64,000 nucleotides of DNA from Aureococcus anophagefferens. Its lineage: Eukaryota; Sar; Pelagophyceae; Pelagomonadales; Pelagomonadaceae. The stretch lies in NCBI RefSeq assembly GCF_000186865.1, contig NW_008705568.1, positions 1,525,506-1,589,505 of the forward strand. Direction: 5' to 3'. The translations under genes and the position numbers were made by a program. Below, one piece after another: positions 1-9,457 of the stretch; within the stretch, counting starts at the first letter, position 1; each line of letters begins with the position of its first letter. The notes below the pieces were generated by a model that saw only the letters and a program-made list of their open reading frames with translations, was not told where the DNA came from and ran no database searches.

Positions 1-2
1 CG

Positions 3-164
3 TCCGCTTCCGACGTGTCCTTCAAGGGCTGCGGCAAGTCGATCCACCACAGCTTCAACACGTCCGCGCCCGTGGCGCACCCGCAGCCCATCAGCCCGGC
101 GGGCTACGGCGGCAACGCGTTCCTCGCCTACCACATGGCGCTCTCCCCGTCGGGGGAGAAGTAG
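3..164 (+). CDS. C-terminal end of an unidentified protein (partial)
   Basis: An open frame enters from the left edge and ends at a TAG at 162-164, giving 53 residues (ends SPSGEK). Composition is that of a folded protein rather than low complexity, with one Cys, several aromatic residues and a Pro/His-rich middle. No family is recognisable from this fragment. It could be the last exon of a gene lying mostly outside the window. Confidence 0.5.
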   Translation, partial: SASDVSFKGCGKSIHHSFNTSAPVAHPQPISPAGYGGNAFLAYHMALSPSGEK

Positions 165-335
165 GTCGTCCGGTCCGCCGCGGCGGGTTCGCGAGACGCG
201 GGCCCGCGCTGCCAAGGTAACTCTTCGACTCGCGGGGGCTGCCGCGCACGGGGCGGGGGTCGGATGGCCATGGCGACGTGACGGGGCTGCGCGCGTCGGA
301 TGAAGCCGACCTTGCATTCAACGGAGCACTTGTAA

Positions 336-441
336 TAAGCTCGGGCAGCCTCTAAGCCTCCCTTCTTTGCGAGGCGGCCCGCCGAGCACGTGTAAGCTCG
401 GGCAGCCTCCGATGGCACCCGTCTTTGCGAGGCGACCCGCC
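336..441 (+). repeat. Two-copy 57-bp direct repeat just upstream of the methyltransferase start
   Basis: TAAGCTCGGGCAGCCTC occurs at 336-352 and 393-409. A second block, TCTTTGCGAGGCGRCCCGCC, occurs at 64 bases into the first unit (364-383) and again at 422-441, so the unit is about 57-58 bp. The second copy ends directly at the ATG at 442. It is probably a duplicated promoter or 5' UTR segment. Confidence 0.7.
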
Positions 442-1503
442 ATGCGTCGCGCCGCGGCCGCCGCGCTGCTCCTCGCACGACTCGACCGCGCGCAGGACGA
501 CGGCTGCCTCGCGCAGCGGAGCGCGTTGGTAGCAGACTGCGACTGGGCGCAATATGCCCTCGACAACCCGGACGTGGCCGCCTCGCCCGAGTTCCGCGAC
601 GACGCGCGGCGCCACTTCCTCGGCTACGGCTTCGCCGAGGGCCGCGCGTGCCCGCCGCGGGACCGCGCCGCCGACGGCGCCGAGGCCTGCTTCTACGTGG
701 ACCACGCCGCGGGCGTCGTCGCGGCGGTGCCGGCGTCGCTCGCGGCGTGGGCGGACCCGGACCCGGGCCGCTTCTGGGTCTCGAGCCGCGTCTGGCGCGT
801 CTTCGCCGCCATGTGGGACCTCGAGGGGCTGACGCTCCTCGACGTCGGCGCCGGCGACGGCTCCATGGCCGAGATCGCGCGGCGGATCTACAGGCTCGGC
901 GCCGTCAAGGGCCTCGAATTCCGGGACCCGGGCGCCTCGACGACCATGTACCGCGCCGGCGCGGCCTGGGCGGACGTCGAGCTCTACGACGCGCTGCCCC
1001 TGCCCGCGGCGTCCGAAACCTTCGACGTCGTGTCCTGCATGTTCGTGCTGCACCACGTGCCGCGCGAGCGGCAGCCGGCCCTGCTCGCGGAGCTCGCGCG
1101 CGTGTCGCGGGACTGGGTGCTCGTCAACGAGGAGCTCGACGCGGACGGCTTCCGCCGCTACAACGCGGAGCACGCGCGGGACACGGGCGCGCCGGCCGAC
1201 GGCTACCGCGACGAAACGGGCTGGCGCGCGGCCTTCGAGGTCGCGGGCCTCGACGTCGTCGCCTCGGGGCCGGCCTTCGGCGCGGACCACAACGCGCGCT
1301 ACTTCGCCCTCCGGAAGCGGCGGCCGCCGCCGGCCGCGTGCGAGCCGCCGGCGACGGTCGACGCCGAGCGGACGCGGTTCCTCGAGGGCATGTACGACGG
1401 CTTCGAGCGCGGCCGCGCGGCCGCGCGGTTGCCCCACGTCCGCGAGAACCCGGACGGCCCGCTCCCGGCGCCCCTCGGCCACCTCATGGCCAACTGGGGG
1501 TGA
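442..1503 (+). CDS. Secreted or organellar class I SAM-dependent methyltransferase
   Basis: The 353-residue protein has a Rossmann methyltransferase core. Motif I is LLDVGAGDGS, and the post-motif II region FDVVSCMFVLHHV is typical of the methyltransferase-11 group, which uses S-adenosylmethionine. The start at 442 is preferred over an in-frame upstream codon at 367 because it begins a short hydrophobic leader (MRRAAAAALLLARL), suggesting a signal peptide. A domain of about 90 residues rich in Cys and Asp lies before the core (contains YALDNPDVAAS). The substrate cannot be told. No intron is seen. Downstream the sequence enters a run of unknown bases. Confidence 0.75.
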   Translation: MRRAAAAALLLARLDRAQDDGCLAQRSALVADCDWAQYALDNPDVAASPEFRDDARRHFLGYGFAEGRACPPRDRAADGAEACFYVDHAAGVVAAVPASLAAWADPDPGRFWVSSRVWRVFAAMWDLEGLTLLDVGAGDGSMAEIARRIYRLGAVKGLEFRDPGASTTMYRAGAAWADVELYDALPLPAASETFDVVSCMFVLHHVPRERQPALLAELARVSRDWVLVNEELDADGFRRYNAEHARDTGAPADGYRDETGWRAAFEVAGLDVVASGPAFGADHNARYFALRKRRPPPAACEPPATVDAERTRFLEGMYDGFERGRAAARLPHVRENPDGPLPAPLGHLMANWG

Positions 1504-1585
1504 ATTTAAGCGCTCGCTTGGTGCCTCAACGCGCCGGTCGGTGTTGACATTTAGTTGACATCGCAGCGCAACAAGCATCAAGGAA

Positions 1586-2563
1586 NNNNNNNNNNNNNNN
1601 NNNNNNNNNNNNNNNNNNNNNNNNNNNNNNNNNNNNNNNNNNNNNNNNNNNNNNNNNNNNNNNNNNNNNNNNNNNNNNNNNNNNNNNNNNNNNNNNNNNN
1701 NNNNNNNNNNNNNNNNNNNNNNNNNNNNNNNNNNNNNNNNNNNNNNNNNNNNNNNNNNNNNNNNNNNNNNNNNNNNNNNNNNNNNNNNNNNNNNNNNNNN
1801 NNNNNNNNNNNNNNNNNNNNNNNNNNNNNNNNNNNNNNNNNNNNNNNNNNNNNNNNNNNNNNNNNNNNNNNNNNNNNNNNNNNNNNNNNNNNNNNNNNNN
1901 NNNNNNNNNNNNNNNNNNNNNNNNNNNNNNNNNNNNNNNNNNNNNNNNNNNNNNNNNNNNNNNNNNNNNNNNNNNNNNNNNNNNNNNNNNNNNNNNNNNN
2001 NNNNNNNNNNNNNNNNNNNNNNNNNNNNNNNNNNNNNNNNNNNNNNNNNNNNNNNNNNNNNNNNNNNNNNNNNNNNNNNNNNNNNNNNNNNNNNNNNNNN
2101 NNNNNNNNNNNNNNNNNNNNNNNNNNNNNNNNNNNNNNNNNNNNNNNNNNNNNNNNNNNNNNNNNNNNNNNNNNNNNNNNNNNNNNNNNNNNNNNNNNNN
2201 NNNNNNNNNNNNNNNNNNNNNNNNNNNNNNNNNNNNNNNNNNNNNNNNNNNNNNNNNNNNNNNNNNNNNNNNNNNNNNNNNNNNNNNNNNNNNNNNNNNN
2301 NNNNNNNNNNNNNNNNNNNNNNNNNNNNNNNNNNNNNNNNNNNNNNNNNNNNNNNNNNNNNNNNNNNNNNNNNNNNNNNNNNNNNNNNNNNNNNNNNNNN
2401 NNNNNNNNNNNNNNNNNNNNNNNNNNNNNNNNNNNNNNNNNNNNNNNNNNNNNNNNNNNNNNNNNNNNNNNNNNNNNNNNNNNNNNNNNNNNNNNNNNNN
2501 NNNNNNNNNNNNNNNNNNNNNNNNNNNNNNNNNNNNNNNNNNNNNNNNNNNNNNNNNNNNNNN
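1586..2563. other. Assembly gap (978 N)
   Basis: Unknown bases. The minus-strand menorin/FAM151-like gene continues into it from the right, so its C-terminal part is missing. Confidence 0.99.
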
Positions 2564-3143
2564 GCCGCAGCAGGTCGAGCATCGCGTCGACGTCGCCGTC
2601 GCCGTAGGCGTCGCCGAGGCCGACGTCGACGGCCCAGCCCAGGCTCAGCACGGCGCCGCGGATGGACGAGCAATTCCGGCAGAACGCGTCCGCGTCGAAG
2701 TCGCAGCGCGACCGCCCGGGCCCCGGCAGCACGTCCGCGTTCAGCCAGAGGGCCATCTTCTTCTCGAGAAACGCGTCGGCGTAATACTTGTCGATCGACG
2801 CGACGCAGGGCGCGACGATGTTCGGCATCTTGAAGTCGAGCTTGACGTGCGCGGGCCGCGCGGCGTCGCCGCAGACCGCGTCGAGGAACGCGTCGAAGGG
2901 CAGGTCGGACGCCGTCGCCGGCGGATGCGCGTGGACGACGGCGCTCTGCGACTCGCTCCAGACGAGGTCCGTCTCGATGGCCGAGATGGAGGCGTCGCCG
3001 AGGGCCGCCGCGAGGGCGGCCCGGGAGCAGCAGCTGTGGGCCCAGGTCTGGTCCCTCGAGGGCGCGTAGCGGAGCGCCGGGCGCCGGTCGGGCCTTTTGA
3101 GGCTCATCAGCTTATTGATGACGTTCGGGCTGGCCATCGACAT
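2564..3143 (-). CDS. Menorin/FAM151-family (DUF2181) protein, truncated by gap
   Basis: The N-terminal 193 residues are readable from ATG at 3143. The pattern WAHSCCSRAALAAAL, then ETDLVW, then AHPPATASDLPFDAFLDAV and KLDFKMP matches the FAM151/menorin family, a TIM-barrel relative of glycerophosphodiester phosphodiesterases: W-H-x-S near the start, an acidic strand, the AHPP..SDL block and K-L-D-F-K. The family's biochemical role is poorly known. No signal peptide is evident at the chosen start. The gene runs into the gap at 2563 and is transcribed divergently from the gene starting at 3331. Confidence 0.7.
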
Positions 3144-3160
3144 CGACGATGGCGCTCAAA

Positions 3161-3265
3161 CGCTACAAAACCGCTCACACTGAGAGGTGCGAAAGTCCGC
3201 ACTGGGAGGTGCGAAAGTAGATGGCAGCAAGACGCTACAAAATCGCGCACCGTGAGGTGCGAAAG
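3161..3265 (+). repeat. Imperfect short repeats in a divergent promoter
   Basis: GAGGTGCGAAAG occurs three times (3184-3195, 3206-3217, 3254-3265). CGCTACAAAA followed by YCGCKCAC occurs at 3161-3178 and again near 3234. The repeats fill the spacer between the divergent genes starting at 3143 (-) and 3331 (+), so a shared regulatory role is plausible. Confidence 0.6.
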
Positions 3266-3330
3266 GCGGCTCCCATGCTCAAAGTCCTCGGCTGCGGCAA
3301 GCCTGCTCGCTGTCTGGTTGAAGAGAGAGC

Positions 3331-4158
3331 ATGGCGACCTCTACACGGCGAGTGCTCGCGCTCGCGTGCCTCGGCGTTTTCGCGGCCTCGGGCGCGGTCC
3401 GCCCGGCGCCGCTCCGCCTGGCCGTGCGCGGCGGCGCGGAGGAGGCCGACCCCACGTTCGCCGTCGGCAAGGCCTTCTCCGCCGGGCTCAAGGCCTGCGA
3501 GTCCGCCGTCGGCGGCCTCGAGGCGGAGCTCGGCGCGGGCAAGGCCGTCGAGGACCTCGGCGCGAAGCTCGGCGCGGCCTACGACAAGGCTTTAGCCGCG
3601 GCGGGCCCCATCGACGACGCGGCCGCGGCCGCGTCGCTCGAAAGCGCGATCGACGCGGCGCTCGAGAGCCTCTTCGTCAAGCAGCTCGCCGTCGTCCGGT
3701 CCGCCCTGATCGCCGGCGGCGGGAGCCCCGCCGAGGCCGACGCGGCCTTCGAGGCCGCGGCCGCCGCCGCCGCGCGGCCCGGGAGCTCCTGGGACGCGTC
3801 GTCGGATCGCGCGTCGCTCGCCGCCGTCCTCGGCGAGATCGCGTCCCGCCAAGCCAAGGTCGGCTCCGTGGGCGCCAAGGCCGCGAGCCAGCAGCAGGCC
3901 TACGTCCAGCTCTTCCAGCTCTACCAGGCCCAGATCGCGCAGCTCAAGCAGGCGCTCGGCACGCAGCCCGCGCAGCTCGTCGCCGCGTACCGAGTGCCGG
4001 ACACGGACCTCGCGCTCTCCGCGAGCCGCCAGAACGACCGCACGACGCTGACCCTCGGCTGCGTGCCCGACGACAGCGCGCCCCTCCTCGGGCCCCAGGG
4101 CTTCGTCCGCGGCGTCACGCCCCTCAACGTCGGCCTCACGGTCAACGTCCACGTCTAG
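3331..4158 (+). CDS. Unidentified secreted or plastid-targeted protein
   Basis: A 275-residue protein with a hydrophobic N-terminus (LALACLGVFAASGA) followed by AVRPAP. This resembles a signal peptide plus the start of a plastid transit peptide in algae with secondary plastids, although the classic Phe after cleavage is absent. The middle (residues about 45-220) is Ala-rich and predicted helical. The last 60 residues alternate hydrophobic and polar residues and end LTVNVHV, resembling a beta-rich terminal strand. No family is recognised. The gene is single-exon and lies tail-to-tail with the PARP-like gene, 21 bp apart. Confidence 0.6.
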   Translation: MATSTRRVLALACLGVFAASGAVRPAPLRLAVRGGAEEADPTFAVGKAFSAGLKACESAVGGLEAELGAGKAVEDLGAKLGAAYDKALAAAGPIDDAAAAASLESAIDAALESLFVKQLAVVRSALIAGGGSPAEADAAFEAAAAAAARPGSSWDASSDRASLAAVLGEIASRQAKVGSVGAKAASQQQAYVQLFQLYQAQIAQLKQALGTQPAQLVAAYRVPDTDLALSASRQNDRTTLTLGCVPDDSAPLLGPQGFVRGVTPLNVGLTVNVHV

Positions 4159-4179
4159 GACCGCGGCGTAAGGACACAC

Positions 4180-7006
4180 TCACTGGCCCCGCGGCCCCGC
4201 GCGGACCTGGAGGACGTACTTGATCTTGTGGCGCGCCTCCTCGTAGACGATGAGCTCGTTGTGGCCCATGAACCGCTGCTGCGGGGGCGCGTCGGCCGGC
4301 GGCGCGAAGGCCACGGGCGCGCCGAGCGGGATCTTGGCGCCGCCGTGGTCGAGGTCGCCGGCCGCCGGGTCCGGCACGAGCCTGCCCTGGGCGAAGACGG
4401 AGTCCTTGGAGTTGAGGCGCCGCGTGTTGTTCGCGTTGACGTCCGGCGCCGTGACGCGGTGCTGGCGGCCGACGGCGACCTCCGCGAGGCAGAGCACGGC
4501 CGGCGCGCCGTCGTCCGCGCGGCAGTACTGGGCGCTCTTGGACGCGTAGTCGGCGAAATAGAGGCCCTTGTCGAAGTTGTAGCCGTTCGCCGGCGCCTCG
4601 GGCGGCGCGATGCGCAGGCCGCCGTTCAGGATGCCGCACCAGTTCGCCAGCGACGACCCGTGCCAGAGGAGCCGGCAGTCGTCGGTCCGGTGCGGCGCGA
4701 AGGCCGCCTCCTGCTTCGGGATGCGCGCCTCGAACAGCGCGTCGAGCCGCGCGCGCGGCCAGCCCCGCGCGAGGTAGGCGGCGATCTCCGCGTAGGCCCG
4801 CGTGCCCCGGTCGACGGGCGTCAGCTCGCAGCCGAGGGCGTCGTACTGGCGGCGCGCTTCGTCGCGGGGGTCCGCCGCGGGCGCCGCGGGCGCCGCGCCG
4901 GAGCGGTCGAGGCGGAGGCGCACGAGGACCTGCTCGAGCGCCGCGACGAGGTCGAGCTTCTCCCGGATGACCGCGCGGGAGTCGAGGCGGAGCGCGGCCA
5001 TGGCGCCGCGGCCGACCTTGTGCGGGATCGCGCGGAGGAAGTCGTTCGTCGCGGACGTCACCGCGGCGGCGTCGCGCGCGCGGTCGACGTCGGACTGCCG
5101 GGCCGCGTCCGTGGCCTCGGCGCGCTCGACGGCGGCGGACGCGGCCGACAGCGCCGCGTAGGCGCGCTTGACGCACGCGAGCGAGATCTCGCCCAACGGG
5201 AACTTTTTCACGTCGACGTCGCGCTTCGAGAGGTCGTCCTCGAGGTTCTTCTTGTCCATGATGCAGCGCACGAAGGCCTCGACGGACGTTTCGAGGGGCG
5301 CGAGCGACGCCGGCGGCGGCGCCGCGGCCGGCGCGGCCGGGAGCGCCGCCGCGACGGCGGCGACGAGGTCGCGCTTCTCGAAGCACGTCGACACGTCGAC
5401 GCCGCGCTCCGCCGCGAGGCGCTTCAGCTCCTTGATGCCCAGGCCGCCGAGGTCCGCCGCCGGCCGCGAAACGGCCGGCGCCGCCGGCCCGTCGTCGTCG
5501 CCCGCGAGCTCCGCGTCCGCGTGGCGCACGACGTCGTAGCAACCGGGCTTCTGCTCGAAGGCGCGCGTCGCCGCGAAGACGGGCCAGTCGTTGAGCGTGT
5601 GGCGATTGAAGTAGTGCGAAAACTCTTGCTGCGCGTCGGCGAGCGTGGGATGGAAGTGGAGCATGCACTTGTTCGCCCGCGAGCCGCCGTAGGCGCTGTA
5701 GACGCCGCGGCCGTCGTCCTGGCCCACGCGGCCCCAGCGCGAGAAGACCGCGTAGCGCTCGCCGAAGTTGAGGCACTGGAGCCGGTAGAACTTGTTCGCC
5801 TCGTGCGCGCTGTCCACCTGTGTGCAAATCAAATCTTCAAACCGACTTCAATGTGCGTGTATTCGAATGTTTCGACACAAGCTCTTCGGCTGTGCTTCGA
5901 GAACTCGATGAGAGAAATCGATCCATCCAAAAATCAGCCGAATCGACTTTGAATTGGCTGAGATAGAGAATTTCAAAGTTTGGTCGGGACGTCCCAAAGC
6001 AGTGGTTGATTTGCACACAGCTGTCCACGAGCACGAGCTGCACGTTCATCGCCGTGCGCCCGCCGTGCGTGACGACGACGGAGACGCGGCCGCCCGCCGC
6101 GCCCGCCGCGCCCGCCTCCTGCAACGCGAGCGAGTCGACGACGAGGAGCCGCGAGTCCGGCGGCACGGCCTTGAGCTTGGGCGACGGCGGCGGCGGCGGC
6201 GCCGCCGCGGCGGACGTCCGCGCCTTCTTCTTCGGCGGCGGCGACGCGGCGGACGGATCCGGCGCGCCGCGGCCCGCGCGGCCGTCGGCGTCCTCGAGCA
6301 GCGCCGCGAGCGCCGCGCGCGCCTTGCCCTTGCGGAGCGCCGCCGAGCCCTCCCAGGCCTTGGACTCGCGCGGCGGCGGGTCGCGCGAGACGAAGGCGCA
6401 GGCCGTCGACGCCGACGCCCAGCCCGTGCACCACGTCAGCGCGTGGCCGCCCTGGCCCGCGCCCGCGTGGCGGAGCGCGCGCGACCCGCACGCGCCGCAC
6501 GCGGCGAGTTTCCCGAAGCAGAGGCCGTCGGCGGCGACGTCGAGGAGCGTGTCGAGCGGGATGGGCTTGGGCCCGCTGACGAGCGCGTAGCCGTTCTCCT
6601 CGCAGAGCTGCTTCACGTCCTTGGGCTTGACGTCGTTCGCGAGCGCCTTCCGCGTCTCGCTCAGGAGCTCGCTCGCGCGCTGCGCGTCGGGATTCCCGCG
6701 GAGCGCGTCCTTCTGCGCGTCGTCGCCGGAGAAGTTCAGCTGGTCGCGCCAGGGCAGCGCGAGCACGCACCGCGGGTCGAAGCCGCGCGGCGGGCTCTTG
6801 AGGCACTCCGCGTGGTAGTGCGCGGCGTCGTAGCCGTCGTGGTGCGCGGAGCGCACGAACTTGGTCGCGCGGAGGCCGCCCTTGGGGATGGCGCCGCCGC
6901 AGCCCTTGCAGGACGCGCGGCCCGTCGGCGCGAAGCCGAGCGTCGACAGCGGCGGGCCGCCGTCGCCCTGGCCGCCGGCGCGCGCGATCTGGTCGAGGTA
7001 GGACAT
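4180..7006 (-). CDS. PARP1-like poly(ADP-ribose) polymerase, split by an introner
   Basis: Exons are 7006..6029 and 5817..4180, joined in phase 0 to give 871 residues. Domain order is that of PARP1. A PARP zinc finger (CKGC, then H-A-E-C 28 residues later) is followed by a PADR1-type zinc domain (CGACGS ... CTGW) and a Lys/Ala-rich linker. Then come a WGR domain (SRWGRVGQ) interrupted by the intron, a SAP-like stretch (GIKELKRLAAERGVD), the PARP regulatory helices (KKFPLGEISL) and the catalytic domain. The H-Y-E triad is visible as LLWHGSS, YFADYASKSA and HNELIVYEE. It should transfer ADP-ribose from NAD+ to proteins at DNA breaks in the nucleus. No BRCT domain was seen and there is only one zinc finger, so it is shorter than animal PARP1. 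Confidence 0.9.
5818..6020 (+). mobile_element. Introner A1 (type A, 203 bp) forming the PARP intron
   Basis: The 15-bp TIRs CTGTGTGCAAATCAA are perfect. The 8-bp TSD CTGTCCAC is at 5810-5817 and 6021-6028. The host gene is on the minus strand, where the TSD reads GTGGACAG. The intron is 5818..6028: its donor GT is the first two bases of the TSD copy and its acceptor CAG is the element end. Splicing restores ..QLVL-VDSAHEANK. The element is antisense to the host. Confidence 0.95.
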
Positions 7007-7277
7007 GGGTCGGCGTCAAGGGGAGCCGGTGTGTTCGCGATGCGCGTCCGGGGTTTGGGGATTTTGCGCGGGATGCGCCGCCGGAACGCTGCGATGCGCG
7101 GAACCCGATGCCCGCACGCGATGCGCGTTGCCAGCCGACGGCGTCTGAGTGTTCGAGCACAGAGATCGATTCGCCTCTGGAGGCGGAGCCGGCCGTGCCT
7201 GCTCCTCGGCGGCATCCAGCTCCTCAACGTCTCGATCAACCTGCTTGCCGTTTCAGTAGCCTAAAAGGCAGCCCGCC

Positions 7278-9450
7278 ATGGGCGCCGCCGTGAGCACGGC
7301 GCAGCAGCCCCTGGCGGAGGTCGACATCAAGAACGAGATCGGCGTGCTCTACGGCGAAGAGGCGCAGCAGGCCTTCGCTGCGGCCAAGGAGGACGACGTC
7401 GTCGCGTGGCCAAAGGTCCAGGCCTACGCCGAGGCGCACGGCCTCCTCAACCGAAAGAAGGCTATATTATTTACGAACCTGAAGCAGTTCAAGATCGCCC
7501 GCGACCAGATCGAGGCCGTCTACGACGAGCACTTCACGGGCACGGTCTGCGAAATCGCGTGGCGCGGCAAAGGCCTCGGCGACGACCGGCGCCAGTGCGG
7601 GCTGCACGGCGCGCCGGCGACGACGCTCGATGAGCTGTACGCGGTCGCGGAGAAGGCGTTGCTCAAGTACGGCGAGGTCATGACCGCCGCGTGCCCGGAC
7701 GGCGCGGTCCTGAAGCTTGCGCCGCTCAAGGGGCGCGCGCGCGCCGAGGCCAAGGCGCGGAACGAGTACGCGAAGAATACGGCGCCGGCCACGTCCTGGC
7801 TCTTCGACGTCGTGCGCGGCTCCGTCATGTGCGCGACCGAGGACGAGATCGTGCGGCTCTACGAAGCGCTCGACGAAGACCCGCGCGTCGACATCGTGCG
7901 GACGAAGAACCGGTTCAACCCGCCGTGCTTTAACGGCTATCGCGACATTCTCATGAACGTGGCGGTGCGCGTCGAAGGCGCCGCGGGCGAGGAGGTGTTG
8001 CATCTCTGCGAGCTCCAGATCCACCACGCCGCGATCAAGCAGTCGGAGCCCATGCACAAGAGCCACGTGACCTACGAGTTCTTCCGCGAGTACTTCCTCG
8101 GCAACGCGGACGCCGTCGAGCAGCGCCTCAACATGCTCTGCGCGTTGCCCGTCGCCGATGCGGAGAACGTCGACGACCTCGTGGATCGCGTGCTCGGCTC
8201 CGACCGCGCGACGGACGAGAGGCTGCTCGGCGAGCTAGAGGTGCTTCTCTATTCGATCGCGGAGCACGCGAGCGCGGTGCGCGTCTTGGAGAAGATTCTG
8301 GAGATCAAGGAGCGCGAGTTTGGGCCCGATCACCGCGAGGTGGTCTTCGCGCTGAAGCATCTCGGTGGCACGTACGGCTCCCTCGGCGACTACGCCAAGT
8401 GGCGCGACCTCCTCGAGCGCGCGCTCGCGATCCAGGAGCGCGAGTACGGCCGCGACCACAAGGAGGTTGCTGGGACGCTGATGGGCCTCGGGAATGCGTA
8501 CGGCTCCCTCGGCGACTACGCGAAGAAGCGCGACCTCCTCGAGCGCGCGCTCGCGATCTTGGAGCGCGAGTACGGCAGCGAAAACGTGGTGGTGGCCTTG
8601 GCGCTGGGGAACCTCGCGAACGCGCACGGCTCCCTCGGCGACTACGTCAAGCAGCGCGACGTCCTCGAGCACGCGCTCGCGATCTTGGAGCGCAAGTTCG
8701 GCCGCGACCACACGACCGTGGCCAGCACGCTGTCGGACCTCGGGGACGCGCACGGCTCCCTCGGCGACAACGCCAAGGCGCGCGAGCTCCTCGAGCGCGC
8801 GCTCGCGATCCAGGAGCGCGAGTACGGCGGCGACCACGTCTATGTGGCCAGGACGCTGAGGAACCTCGGGAACGCGCACTACAAACTCGGCGATAACGCC
8901 AAGGCGCGCGGTCTCTCTCGAGCGCGCGCTCGCGATCTTCGAGCTCGAGCACGGCAGCGAACACAGCGAAGTAGCCATCACGCTGACGAATCTCGGGAGC
9001 GCGCACATCGCCCTCGGTGACGCGGCTAAGGCGCGCGACGTCCTCGAGCGCGCGCTCGCGATCCACGAGCGCGAGTTTGGCCGAGGCCACGTGAAATCGG
9101 CCGAAACGCTGATGAATCTCGGTGTCGCGCACGGCGAGCTCGGCGATGCGACGAAGAAGCGTGGCCTCCTCGAGCGCGCGCTCGCGATCTTCGAGCGCGA
9201 GTACGGCCGCGACCACCCGCAGGCCGCGCTCTGTCGAAGGAGGCTCGAGCGCCGAGAAGCGCACGACATATCCCGCCGTCTTCGTCTTCTTCTTCTTCTT
9301 CGCCTTCTTCGTCTGCATCGTCATCATCTTCTTCGTCTTCAGCGGGCTGCAGCTTCGACGCGCGCAGGCCCACCATCCGCCCCCACGGCGTGCTCATCGA
9401 CGCGCGCGCGGACTGCCTCCTCGCCTCCTCGGGTCCGGTCCCCGCCTTAA
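7278..9450 (+). CDS. TPR-repeat protein (kinesin-light-chain type) with RelA/SpoT-like N-terminal region; apparent frameshift
   Basis: The first frame runs 7278-9020, but the last 37 residues are out of register. The TPR pattern continues in the +1 frame to a TAA at 9448-9450. The shift lies at about 8911-8920 (GGTCTCTCTCGAG), where one extra CT-repeat base would explain it. Residues about 1-335 form a globular region in which VVRGSVMCATEDEIV, KNRFN, GYRDI and ELQIH recall the RelA/SpoT nucleotidyltransferase fold (weak similarity). About eight 42-residue TPRs follow (LLERALAIxEREYGxDH). The MGAAVS start suggests N-myristoylation. The end is Leu/Arg-rich from a CTT-rich tract (9281-9330) and may be unreliable. 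Confidence 0.7.
8280..9220 (+). repeat. Tandem 126-bp coding repeats (TPR units)
   Basis: About seven to eight units of 126 bp, each encoding one 42-residue TPR. The blocks CTCGAGCGCGCGCTCGCGAT and GGCTCCCTCGGCGACTACGC are nearly identical between units. Such similarity favours unequal exchange and may also cause assembly error, which fits the frameshift near 8915. Confidence 0.85.
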
Positions 9451-9457
9451 CCCCCCG

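Noticed and set aside
352..2673. Long minus-strand frame across the first gap
   Set aside because: Its apparent length comes from unknown bases; the readable part is the shadow of the methyltransferase gene.
8280..9220. CRISPR-like regular repeats
   Set aside because: The spacing is 126 bp with no unique spacers, and the units are in-frame TPR codons in a eukaryotic gene.
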